Source of the DNA: Altererythrobacter sp.
Lineage (GTDB): Bacteria; Pseudomonadota; Alphaproteobacteria; Sphingomonadales; Sphingomonadaceae
Direction of reading: 5' to 3'
DNA length: 63,522 nucleotides
NCBI GenBank assembly: GCA_017308255.1
Contig: JAFKFN010000020.1
Location: 1 to 63,522, forward strand
A model generated the notes under the pieces. That model worked only from the letters and a program-made list of their open reading frames with translations. It was not told where the DNA came from and did no database searches. Numbering within the stretch: position 1 is the stretch's first letter; each line of letters starts with the position of its first letter. Positions 45,285 through 53,058 of this stretch are shown here, in pieces. The position numbers were made by a program, and so were the translations under genes.

Positions 45285-48035
45285 ATGAGCGGTAGGGCCA
45301 AGACAATCGGACACATCCCATTCGCCACGGCCCTGCTGGGCTGCACGATGCTCGCCGGCCTGCCCGCCGTCGCCGCGGCGCAGGAGCAGCCCGAAGGGGC
45401 CGCCGCGCCGGCGCCTGCCACCCCATCGGCACCAGCGCCCGCACCGGTCCCGGCTCCTGCGCCGAGCCCGCAGGGCAACGTGATCAAGAGCATCGGCGTC
45501 GCCGGTGCGCAGCGGCTCGAGCCCGAGACGATCGTCAGCTATATCAAGCTGCGGCCGGGCCAGGTCTATACCGCCGCGGTAGCTGACCAGGCGCTGAAAG
45601 ATCTCGCCGCTACCGAGCTGTTCTCGGACTTCAGCATCAGCGAGAACGACGGCAACGTGGTGATCACGGTGACCGAGAACCCGGTGATCAACCGCATCAT
45701 CCTCGAGGGCAACAAGCGGATCAAGGATGAGAAGATCCTGCCCGAGATCAAGCTGGCCCCGCGGCAGATATTCACCCGTTCCAAGGTTCGCGCGGACGTT
45801 GCCCGGATCATCGAGCTGTACAAGCGCCAGGGCCGCTTCGCCGCCACGGTCGAGCCCAAGATGGTGCAGCTCGACCAGAATCGTGTCGACGTGGTGTTCG
45901 AGATCAACGAAGGGCCCAAGTCCAAGGTCCGCCAGATCAACATCATCGGCAACGAGGCGTTTTCCGACGGCCAGCTCAAGGGTGAGATGATCACCAAGGA
46001 AGCCGGGCTGCTGAAGATCTTCAGCTCGGGCACCAGCTATGACCCCGATCGCCTCAATTACGACCAGCAGCAGCTGCGCGCCTTCTACCTTTCGCAAGGG
46101 TATGTCGATTTCCGCATCGTTTCCGCGGTCGCCGAGCTGACGCCCGACAAAAAGGACTTCATCGTCACCTTCGTGGTGGAAGAGGGCAAGCGCTACAAAT
46201 TCGGCGAGGTCAGCGTCGACAGCCAGCTGCGCGATTTCGACAGTTCGGTGATGACCAGGACGCTGCCGATGAAGCCCGGCGACTGGTACGACGCCAAGCT
46301 GGTCGAGAACACGATCGAGCGGCTGAATGAGACCGCGGGCACCTTCGGCTATGCCTTTGCCGACGTGAAGCCGCAATACGATCGCGATCCCGAGAGCCTG
46401 ACGATGGGCGTCAAGTTCGTCATCAACGAAGCGCCGCGCGTCTATATCGAGCGGGTGGACGTCAACGGCAACACGCTGACCCAGGACAAGGTCATCCGCC
46501 GCGAGTTCCGCCTGGCCGAAGGCGATGCGTTCAATTCGCTTGCGGTCAAGCGTTCGACGGCGCGGATCAATTCGCTGGGCTATTTCCAGGAAAACTTCGA
46601 GATCGACCAGGCCGACGGCTCGTCGTCCGACCGCATCGTGCTCGAAGCCAACGTGCAGGAACAGGCGACCGGCGAACTGTCGCTCTCGGCCGGCTTCTCC
46701 AGCCTCGAAAGCTTCATCTTCCAGGGCTCGATTCGCCAGCGGAACTTCCGCGGCCGCGGGCAGACCGTGGGCCTTTCGGTCAACTATTCGCGCTACAGCC
46801 GTTCGGCCTCGATCAGCTTCACCGAGCCCAACGTGTTCGACAAGAACATCTCGGCCGGCGTCGACATCTATCGGCGCGATTACAACAACGGCTATTACAG
46901 CCGCGCCTCATCGACTTACGAGCAATCGACCACCGGCCTGCAAGCGCGCGTGGGCGTGCCGCTGACCGAATATATGTCGATGCTCGGCCGCTACACGTTC
47001 AATTACGACAAGATCTCGCTCGACGAGGATCTCTATTTCGCGGATCTGGACGGCGATGGCGTGCGCACGTGTGAGCCTCTGCTTGCCGGCCGCTATCTGT
47101 GCGACGCCCTTGGAACGCGCACCACCTCAATGATCGGCGCCTCGCTGGTCTACAATTCCCTTGAAGGCGGCGTGCGCCCGAATCGCGGCCTGCGGGCGGA
47201 GATCAACGTCGATTTCGCCGGACTGGGTGGATCAAGCCGTTACCTGCGCTTCACCGGCAACATGCATCGCTTCTGGTCGCTGGGCAGCGGGTTCATTCTC
47301 CAGCTGAGCGGCGAGACGGGCTATATCAAGGGCCTGAGGGATCGCGGGCCGGGCAACGACGACGTGCTGCTGACCGACCGCTTCTTCCTGGGCGAGCCGC
47401 AGATCCGCGGCTTCGATATCCGCGGCGTCGGCCCGCGCGTGATCCGGCGGTTCTATCGGCTGGATGATGACGGCAATCCGTATCTCCTGCCTCTGAACGA
47501 CAAGAACAACGCCGACGACGCGCTGGGCGGCACGGCCTATTACCTCGGACGGGCGGAGATCGAGATTCCGCTCGGCTCGGGCGCGCGCGAGATGGGCTTC
47601 CGGCCTTCGGTGTTCATCGATGCCGGCGCGGTCTATGGTGTGAAGCGGCCGACATTGACCAACAGCCCCTATCCCGACGGCATCTTCATGCCGAGCCGCG
47701 ACGCGGACGGCAACGCGCTCTACACGCAGATCAATACGGCCGAAGTGCGGGATGGTGTTTGCGTGCCGACGTCGAGCGCGATCGTCACCGATCCGGTGAA
47801 CCCCAATCCGCCAGCCTGCCTGACAAGCCCGAACAACTCGGCGATCGGCAACACACTGCCGCCGTTCTTGGAAGAGTTCTACGGCAATACGTACAAGCCG
47901 CGCGTCGCGATCGGCTTCGGCGTCGACTGGAATTCGCCATTCGGGCCGTTCCGCATCAACGTGGCCTATCCGCTGCTGAAGCGGAAGGGTGACGATACCA
48001 AGATCTTCTCCTTCAACGTAGGGACCCAGTTCTGA
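45285..48035 (+). CDS. bamA: Outer membrane protein assembly factor BamA
   Basis: Omp85 barrel that inserts beta-barrel proteins. 916 residues. After the signal peptide comes an unusual Ala/Pro-rich linker (residues about 38-63: APAPATPSAPAPAPVPAPAP). Five POTRA domains begin VIKSIGVAGAQRLEPETI. The barrel carries the L6 motif VRGF-equivalent IRGFDIRGVGPR and ends FSFNVGTQF with C-terminal Phe. The ATG at 45285 is used; an in-frame ATG at 45264 is an alternative. The 204 bases upstream hold no gene and should carry the promoter. ompH starts on the last base of its stop. Confidence 0.96.
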   Translation: MSGRAKTIGHIPFATALLGCTMLAGLPAVAAAQEQPEGAAAPAPATPSAPAPAPVPAPAPSPQGNVIKSIGVAGAQRLEPETIVSYIKLRPGQVYTAAVADQALKDLAATELFSDFSISENDGNVVITVTENPVINRIILEGNKRIKDEKILPEIKLAPRQIFTRSKVRADVARIIELYKRQGRFAATVEPKMVQLDQNRVDVVFEINEGPKSKVRQINIIGNEAFSDGQLKGEMITKEAGLLKIFSSGTSYDPDRLNYDQQQLRAFYLSQGYVDFRIVSAVAELTPDKKDFIVTFVVEEGKRYKFGEVSVDSQLRDFDSSVMTRTLPMKPGDWYDAKLVENTIERLNETAGTFGYAFADVKPQYDRDPESLTMGVKFVINEAPRVYIERVDVNGNTLTQDKVIRREFRLAEGDAFNSLAVKRSTARINSLGYFQENFEIDQADGSSSDRIVLEANVQEQATGELSLSAGFSSLESFIFQGSIRQRNFRGRGQTVGLSVNYSRYSRSASISFTEPNVFDKNISAGVDIYRRDYNNGYYSRASSTYEQSTTGLQARVGVPLTEYMSMLGRYTFNYDKISLDEDLYFADLDGDGVRTCEPLLAGRYLCDALGTRTTSMIGASLVYNSLEGGVRPNRGLRAEINVDFAGLGGSSRYLRFTGNMHRFWSLGSGFILQLSGETGYIKGLRDRGPGNDDVLLTDRFFLGEPQIRGFDIRGVGPRVIRRFYRLDDDGNPYLLPLNDKNNADDALGGTAYYLGRAEIEIPLGSGAREMGFRPSVFIDAGAVYGVKRPTLTNSPYPDGIFMPSRDADGNALYTQINTAEVRDGVCVPTSSAIVTDPVNPNPPACLTSPNNSAIGNTLPPFLEEFYGNTYKPRVAIGFGVDWNSPFGPFRINVAYPLLKRKGDDTKIFSFNVGTQF

Positions 48036-48745
48036 TGAAAGCACGTCTCTTAGCCGCCACGCTGGCGGTTGCTCCGATTCTCGCCGCGGCTCCGGCCTCC
48101 GCCCAGGTCAACGGGATCGCGGTGACTGATCCGGCCATCGCCATTGCCAGCGCCCAGGCGCTGCAGACCGCCTATGCCCAGATCGGCACGACCTTCCAGG
48201 CGCAGCGCACGCAGCTTGAACAGGTGCAGGAGCAGCGCGCCGGCCTGTTGCGCCAGTTCGACACCAATAATGACGGCCAGCTCAACGAGGAAGAGCAGCG
48301 CGCGGCCCAGGCCAATACGGCGGTGCTCCAGCAGATCCAGGGGCTCGATCAGCAGATCAATACGATTCAGCAGCCGATCACCCAGGCGCGCGTCTATGTC
48401 ATCGAGCAGCTGCTGATGCAGTATTCGGCGGCCCTGCAGCAGGTCACCACGCAGAACAATATCCAGCTGGTGCTCAATCCGAATAATGTGGTGTGGACGA
48501 CCGATACGGTCGACATCACGCAGAAGATCGCCGCCGCGCTGAACCAGCTCGCGCCCACGGTTTCGACCAGTGTGCCGCAGGGCTGGCAGCCGAATCGCCA
48601 GTCGGTGGCGCTCTATCAGGAGGTGCAGGACATCCTGCTTTCCGCCGCGGTGCAGCAGGCACAGCAGGCCCAGCAACAGGGCCAGGCCGCTCCCGCGCAA
48701 CAGGGCCAGGCCGCTCCGGCTCCGGCACAGCCGGTCGGCCGTTGA
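48035..48745 (+). CDS. OmpH/Skp-family periplasmic chaperone with an EF-hand
   Basis: A 236-residue protein. Signal peptide [24 protein letters not shown], then the OmpH pattern: [34 protein letters not shown] (in parts), coiled-coil arms, and [27 protein letters not shown] (in parts). Skp traps unfolded outer-membrane proteins for BamA. Residues 76-87 ([12 protein letters not shown]) match a 12-residue calcium EF-hand loop exactly, placed in the arm, which standard Skp lacks. The tail is Gln/Ala/Pro-rich. It overlaps bamA by 1 base and precedes fabZ, so it is the same operon. Role in chaperoning BamA substrates inferred from location. Confidence 0.9.
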   Translation: MKARLLAATLAVAPILAAAPASAQVNGIAVTDPAIAIASAQALQTAYAQIGTTFQAQRTQLEQVQEQRAGLLRQFDTNNDGQLNEEEQRAAQANTAVLQQIQGLDQQINTIQQPITQARVYVIEQLLMQYSAALQQVTTQNNIQLVLNPNNVVWTTDTVDITQKIAAALNQLAPTVSTSVPQGWQPNRQSVALYQEVQDILLSAAVQQAQQAQQQGQAAPAQQGQAAPAPAQPVGR

Positions 48746-48767
48746 GCCTGGCAGGAAGCAACAGGGC

Positions 48768-49253
48768 ATGAGCGAAGCCGAAGCCGCGGGGACCGGGGGC
48801 GAGCGCGTTTACGACATCGCACAGATTCTGGCCGCCCTGCCGCATCGCTATCCGCTGCTCCTCGTCGATCGGGTCAAAAGCCTGAAGATCGACGAGGAGA
48901 TCCACGCGGTGAAGGCGGTGAGCTTCAACGAGCAGTTCTTCCAGGGGCATTTCCCCGGAAGGCCGATCATGCCCGGCGTGCTGCAGATCGAAGCGCTGGC
49001 CCAGGCGGCGGCGATCCTGGCGATCGAAACGCTCCAGCTCGCCGGCAGCGGCAAGCTGGTCTATTTCATGGCCATCGACGAGGCCAAGTTCCGCGCGCCG
49101 GTGGAACCTGGCTGCCTGCTCGATCTCAACGTCGGCTTTGTCCAGAAGCGTGCGCGGGTGTGCAAGTTCTGGGGCAAGGCCAGCGTGGAAGGCAAGGTGA
49201 CGTGCGAGGTCAGCTTCACTGCGATGGTCGCGGACCCGCCCAGCGCAGGCTGA
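48768..49253 (+). CDS. fabZ: (3R)-hydroxyacyl-ACP dehydratase FabZ
   Basis: Dehydrates hydroxyacyl-ACP in fatty-acid elongation. 161 residues. The hot-dog fold contains [17 protein letters not shown] and the catalytic His in [19 protein letters not shown], then [16 protein letters not shown]. The ATG at 48768 follows aggaagcaacagg; the longer upstream frame is a shadow of the ompH tail. In most proteobacteria lpxD separates ompH from fabZ and lpxA follows; neither is here. rpmE is the next gene, 150 bases on. Confidence 0.96.
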   Translation: MSEAEAAGTGGERVYDIAQILAALPHRYPLLLVDRVKSLKIDEEIHAVKAVSFNEQFFQGHFPGRPIMPGVLQIEALAQAAAILAIETLQLAGSGKLVYFMAIDEAKFRAPVEPGCLLDLNVGFVQKRARVCKFWGKASVEGKVTCEVSFTAMVADPPSAG

Positions 49254-49406
49254 TGCCTGCGCCGCCGCGTTCGTGTTTAGGCACGACGCGGTTCAGGGCG
49301 GGTATCCGCAAGGTTGCATTTCGCCGGCGCGCTCTGTAAGGGCGCCGCTTTCCCGGACATTGCCCGGCCGGTTGGAACCGGCCTTGCGCGCGAAGGACTG
49401 ATTGCC

Positions 49407-49634
49407 ATGAAGGCCGATATTCATCCCGATTACCACATGATCAAGGTGCAGATGACCGACGGCACCGTGTTCGAGACACGCTCCACCTGGGGTGCCGAGG
49501 GCGACACGCTGCATCTCGACATCGATCCGACCAGCCACCCGGCCTGGACCGGCGGGCAGCGCCAGGTGGACCAGGGCGGCCGCGTGGCGCAGTTCAACAA
49601 GCGTTTCGGCGGGCTTACGCTCAAGAAGAGCTGA
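49407..49634 (+). CDS. rpmE: 50S ribosomal protein L31
   Basis: A 75-residue L31. [29 protein letters not shown] gives the family N-terminus, then [17 protein letters not shown] and the C-terminal [13 protein letters not shown] (in parts). The zinc-ribbon Cys pair of canonical L31 is absent, as in the C-minus (alphaproteobacterial) form. The ATG at 49407 has aaggact ahead. A terminator follows. Confidence 0.96.
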   Translation: MKADIHPDYHMIKVQMTDGTVFETRSTWGAEGDTLHLDIDPTSHPAWTGGQRQVDQGGRVAQFNKRFGGLTLKKS

Positions 49635-49658
49635 GCGGCTTCGCTGCGAAATACCAAG

Positions 49659-49687
49659 GGGCGGTCCGTGAGGGCCGCCCTTTCTCG
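49659..49687 (+). terminator. Rho-independent terminator after rpmE
   Basis: GGGCGGTCC (49659-49667) pairs with GGGCCGCCC (49672-49680, one G-U) around the loop GTGA, followed by TTTCTCGTT. It lies 25 bases past rpmE and faces the convergent gene ending at 49696. Confidence 0.85.
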
Positions 49688-49695
49688 TTGGCGGA

Positions 49696-50280
49696 CTATT
49701 TCGTGCCGACCGGCTGGATGTAGCGTGACAGCAGCCGGCGCCGCTCATCGAGCGCCTCGCGCGATTGCCCCAATGCGGCGCGCAGGCTCTCGGGCAGCGC
49801 GTCCTGATCATAGTTGCGCTGGACGATGCCGCCCGCGCCCGGCTCAAACTGGGTGCCCAGCACCTGCGATCGGCCAATGCTGAGCAGATAGCGATCGAGC
49901 GAGGAGGCGGCGATCTGCTGCGCCTGGAGACGACCGCGAGCGAGCGCGGCCATGGCCAGCACATGCGCGGTCAGATAATCGTCAGGCCGGCTGCCGTGCT
50001 CGTAAAGGACGGCTGCATAGTGGAAGTCCTGCCCGGTCCGTACCGCGCCGGCCTCCAGCAATTCGGCGATCCGCGCAAGACGTGCCCGATCGCGCGGCCC
50101 CACCACAGTCCAGTCGATTGGCGTGGCGGAGCGATCGGCTTGATCGGCCGTGAACATCGACGCGATCTCGGCATTGTCGGCCTGCACGGCCGTGGCTTCC
50201 TGGGCGGTGGCTGGACTGGAAGCGAAGCTTGCAAGCGCAAGGGCGCCAGCGATGGCGTGTGCGAGGGGCGAAGCGGTCAC
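49696..50280 (-). CDS. Periplasmic protein, DUF6624-like
   Basis: A 194-residue protein. Signal peptide MTASPLAHAIAGALALASFASSPATAQ. The body has helical pairs with RARLARIAELLEAGAVRTGQDFHYAAVLYEHGSRPDDYLTAH (in parts), then LAMAALARGRLQAQQIAASSLDRYLLSIGRSQVLGTQF. The ending around GTQFEPGAGG is reminiscent of DUF6624 proteins. This assignment is tentative. The GFA gene ends immediately upstream: its stop at 50277 overlaps this start by 4 bases (ATGA), implying one operon (oxygenase-GFA-this gene). Function unknown. Confidence 0.7.
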   Translation of the reverse strand: MTASPLAHAIAGALALASFASSPATAQEATAVQADNAEIASMFTADQADRSATPIDWTVVGPRDRARLARIAELLEAGAVRTGQDFHYAAVLYEHGSRPDDYLTAHVLAMAALARGRLQAQQIAASSLDRYLLSIGRSQVLGTQFEPGAGGIVQRNYDQDALPESLRAALGQSREALDERRRLLSRYIQPVGTK

Positions 50281-50702
50281 TTCTCCGCTGCCTCGAACTT
50301 CAGCCGGCCTGCCACGCGCAGCGTTCCGGTGTCGCGCGCATGGTGGATTCCGTCCACCACCGCGACATTAGGAAAATCGGCATAGGGATCGAGCCCGAGG
50401 CAGGCCACGTTCACGCCGTAAGTATCGGGATCGGAGCGGCGCTGGTGGAACGTGTAGCTTCCGCAGCGCGAGCAGAACCAGTGCTTCGCCACGCCGGTGT
50501 TGAACCGATAGCAGGTGAGCAGGGCCTGCCCTTCGGTCACCTCGAGCGCATCCAAAGGCGCGCCCACGGTGACGGCGCCCTTGATGCGGCAGATCGAGCA
50601 GTTGCAGCGCGAAGCGCGCGGCGCTTCGGGAAGCCGCACGGTGAACCTCACGGCGCCGCAATGGCAGGCACCCTCCTGCTGTCGTGTTTCGCCGTTCACC
50701 AT
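50277..50702 (-). CDS. GFA family zinc-binding protein
   Basis: A 141-residue protein of the glutathione-dependent formaldehyde-activating (GFA/CENP-V) fold. Zinc Cys motifs: GACHCGAVRF, RCNCSICRIKG and HWFCSRCGSYTFHQRR. The last gives the CxxC needed for structural zinc. Many members are not formaldehyde enzymes, so substrate is unknown. ATG at 50702; the frame is open far upstream only through antisense sequence. It overlaps the upstream oxygenase by 7 bases and the downstream gene by 4, a tight operon. Confidence 0.88.
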   Translation of the reverse strand: MVNGETRQQEGACHCGAVRFTVRLPEAPRASRCNCSICRIKGAVTVGAPLDALEVTEGQALLTCYRFNTGVAKHWFCSRCGSYTFHQRRSDPDTYGVNVACLGLDPYADFPNVAVVDGIHHARDTGTLRVAGRLKFEAAEK

Positions 50703-51331
50703 CCCCAGGGCCTTTCCCGATACCATTTGGTTATCACGTATTTCACGCCCTTGCGCACTTTCATCCCGTGATGGATCGTGGCGCCGTTGAGCGTGCCGTC
50801 GGGCCGGTGATTGTTCCAGCACAGCAGCTTGCCGGCTTCGGGCTGGAAGATCTTGCCCACTTCCTTGAACCGCGTGGCGCCGCCGGCCTCCACATCGTTG
50901 AGATAGATCATGAAGGTCCAGGTCCGCTGCCCGGCGACCGAGCAGAACTTGGCGAAATCGCGGCCGCTCGGCTCGAAATAGTCGGTGTGGGCCTTGAACT
51001 CCTGACCGGCGAGATAGCGCTGGCCCTGCACCGGCTCCCCATGGGCGGGATCGATGCCGTTCAGATCGAACAGAGATTTTTCGAGGCTCTGCACGGCGGC
51101 GTCCTCGGCCGGGAGATCGCAGGTTTCGCTGGTGCGGAAATAGGCATCGCCGTTCTCGTCGGCGATCGAGGATGGGCGGCGATCGCGTTCGATCAGGGCG
51201 ATCAGCGCCTGGCACAGTTCCGCCGAAAGGAAGCCCTGCCGATCGAAAAGCTCCGCGCGCGGCGTGGGAACGCGCCGCACGCCAGGGAAGGCCAGAAGGC
51301 GCGCTGCGGTGGTCTCGCCCGGATTCGCCAT
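50696..51331 (-). CDS. 2OG-Fe(II) oxygenase, prolyl 4-hydroxylase-like
   Basis: A 211-residue oxygenase. The facial triad begins with the HxD of FKAHTDYFEP and ends with the distal His in GATIHHGMKVRKGVKYV; the 2-oxoglutarate-binding Lys follows in KYVITKWYRE. RTWTFMIYLNDVEAGGATRF is the conserved jelly-roll strand pair of P4H-type enzymes. No signal peptide. The ATG at 51331 gives MANPGETTAARLL; 21 further codons are open. First gene of a three-gene operon with GFA and the DUF6624-like protein. Substrate unknown. Confidence 0.88.
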   Translation of the reverse strand: MANPGETTAARLLAFPGVRRVPTPRAELFDRQGFLSAELCQALIALIERDRRPSSIADENGDAYFRTSETCDLPAEDAAVQSLEKSLFDLNGIDPAHGEPVQGQRYLAGQEFKAHTDYFEPSGRDFAKFCSVAGQRTWTFMIYLNDVEAGGATRFKEVGKIFQPEAGKLLCWNNHRPDGTLNGATIHHGMKVRKGVKYVITKWYRERPWGW

Positions 51332-51514
51332 GCGCCGACGATAGCCGTGGAGAATGAAGCCATAAAGTTGCGGCGCGCGCCGCGGAGCGCACATTTCGCT
51401 TTGCTTGGCGCGTGGCTTTGTGCAACAGGCTCGCGCCCGCGCTGATGCCGCTTGACCGGCAGGCGCGGTGGCCTGATTCCCGATCCCGACATGGTTTCGG
51501 ACGGTATGGGCTGT

Positions 51515-51592
51515 GGCGATTGTAGCTCAGTTGGTTAGAGCGCCGGTTTGTGGTACCGGAGGTCGCGGGTTCGACCCCCGTCAATCGCCCCA
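51515..51592 (+). tRNA. tRNA-His (anticodon GUG)
   Basis: G-1 at 51515 pairs with C73, the histidine-specific extra base pair. Acceptor GCGATTG / CAATCGC, CCA encoded. D-arm GCTCAGTTGGTTAGAGC, anticodon loop TTGTGGT (GTG), T-arm GGGTTCGACCCC. 78 nt including G-1 and CCA. It lies upstream of the ccm cluster on the same strand. Confidence 0.95.
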
Positions 51593-51741
51593 TTCCCTTC
51601 CATTCTCCGACGCTGGCGCGAAGGCTGTCCGGTATGCGCCGCCGGGCCCCCAATCTTTGACTTGGTCGGGAAGGTGACGCATCAGCCTTGCCCGCAGGTT
51701 CAGCACCTGTCAAAGCGGCGCAGCTTACGCGCACGGGACCC

Positions 51742-52461
51742 ATGCACGGCTTCGCCAATCCTGCCCGTTTCCTGAGGATCGCTCGCTGGCTTACGCCGGC
51801 GCTGCTGGTCGTGGGCCTGGCGATGACGGCCGCGACCGTGGTCTATGGCCTGTTCTATGCCCCGGCCGAGCGATTGCAGGGCGAAACGGTGCGGATCATC
51901 TTCCTGCATATCCCCACGGTGTGGCTGGGCATGGCGGGATGGACGACGATCGCCGTCGCCAGCTTCGTCGAACTGGTCTGGCGCCACCCGCTCGCCGGGA
52001 TCGCGGCGCGGGCGGCGGCGGTTCCGGGCGCGGTGTTCACCGCGCTGGGCCTTGCCACCGGCTCTATCTGGGGCCGTCCGGCCTGGGGCGCCTGGTGGGT
52101 GTGGGACGGGCGGCTGACGTCGTTCCTCGTGCTGCTGTTCCTTTATCTGGGATATATCGCCCTGGCGGATTCGGTCGATCGCGAAGGGGGATCGAGCCGG
52201 ATCCCGGCGATCTTCGGGCTGGTGGGCGCGATCAACATTCCGATCATCCACTTTTCGGTCACCTGGTGGAACAGCCTGCACCAGCCGCCGAGCCTGACCA
52301 CGGGCGGCTCTGCCATGGCGCCGGCTTTCCTGTGGGGTGTCCTGGCGGGCGTGCTGGGCTTCTCGCTGCTGTTCGGCGGCGTGGTTCTGGCGCGGATGCG
52401 TGCTATCCTCGCCGGCGTGCAGGCCGAGGCACGGCTGCGACGCAAGGCTTTGGAGGGATAG
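51742..52461 (+). CDS. ccmC: Heme exporter permease CcmC
   Basis: Inner-membrane protein that loads heme onto CcmE for cytochrome c maturation (system I). 239 residues, six spans. The WWD motif reads WGAWWVWDGRLTS near residue 115, with the flanking heme-axial His in IIFLHIPTVWLGM and IPIIHFSVTWWN. The ATG at 51742 gives MHGFANPARFLR. First of the ccmC-D-E-F-G-H-I run; no ccmA or ccmB precede it here. Confidence 0.95.
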   Translation: MHGFANPARFLRIARWLTPALLVVGLAMTAATVVYGLFYAPAERLQGETVRIIFLHIPTVWLGMAGWTTIAVASFVELVWRHPLAGIAARAAAVPGAVFTALGLATGSIWGRPAWGAWWVWDGRLTSFLVLLFLYLGYIALADSVDREGGSSRIPAIFGLVGAINIPIIHFSVTWWNSLHQPPSLTTGGSAMAPAFLWGVLAGVLGFSLLFGGVVLARMRAILAGVQAEARLRRKALEG

Positions 52462-52465
52462 CGCG

Positions 52466-52606
52466 ATGCGGGAGGCGCTCGATCAATGGGATTTCGTCAT
52501 CGCGGCTTATGCGGTGACGGTGATCGGCACCCTGGCGCTGGTCGCGTGGTCATGGCTGGCGATGCGCGCGGCTGAGCAGCGGCGAGAGCGGGCGCGGCGG
52601 AAATGA
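52466..52606 (+). CDS. ccmD: Heme exporter protein CcmD
   Basis: A 46-residue protein with one membrane helix (FVIAAYAVTVIGTLALVAWSW, in parts) and a basic cytosolic tail (RAAEQRRERARRK). CcmD bridges CcmC and CcmE. Its start is 4 bases after the ccmC stop, and its end overlaps ccmE by 4 bases (ATGA). Identified by position, size and topology. Confidence 0.88.
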   Translation: MREALDQWDFVIAAYAVTVIGTLALVAWSWLAMRAAEQRRERARRK

Positions 52607-53058
52607 ACGCGCTCAAGCCCAAGCATCAGCGGCTGGTGCTGCTGTCGGTCGCTCTGGTGGCCCTGATCGGCGCGGCGCTGCTGGCCGCCTGGGCGCTGCG
52701 GAACCAGGCCAGCTATTTCTATGTGCCCAGCGACATGGCCGCGAATCCGCCGGCGCCGGGCCAGGCCGTGCGGCTGGGCGGAATGGTGGAGCAAGGCTCG
52801 CTGAAGAGGCGGGCGGACGGCCTGACGATCGATTTCGTGGTCGGCGACGGCAAGGCGCGGGTGCCGGTGGTGTTCTCCGGCATTGTGCCGGACTTGTTCG
52901 TCGAAGGCTCGGGCGTGGTCGCCGAAGGGTCGCTGCGGCCTGACGGCACGTTTGCCGCCACCGACCTGCTGGCCAAGCATGACGAGAACTACATGCCGCG
53001 TGAGCTTGCCGACATGACCGAGGCGCAGAAGCGCGAAGCCATAGCGGAAACCGAATGA
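52603..53058 (+). CDS. ccmE: Cytochrome c maturation heme chaperone CcmE
   Basis: Periplasmic, membrane-tethered OB-fold chaperone that binds heme covalently. 151 residues. N-terminal anchor LVLLSVALVALIGAALLAAW, then SYFYVPSDM and RLGGMVEQGSLKR. The heme-binding His is in LAKHDENYMPREL. It overlaps ccmD by 4 and ccmF by 4 bases. Confidence 0.96.
   Translation: MNALKPKHQRLVLLSVALVALIGAALLAAWALRNQASYFYVPSDMAANPPAPGQAVRLGGMVEQGSLKRRADGLTIDFVVGDGKARVPVVFSGIVPDLFVEGSGVVAEGSLRPDGTFAATDLLAKHDENYMPRELADMTEAQKREAIAETE

Noticed and set aside
50277-51758. 493-codon version of the GFA gene
   Set aside because: The N-terminal 350 codons are out-of-frame reading of the oxygenase gene and tRNA-His flank; the Cys motifs start only after 50702.
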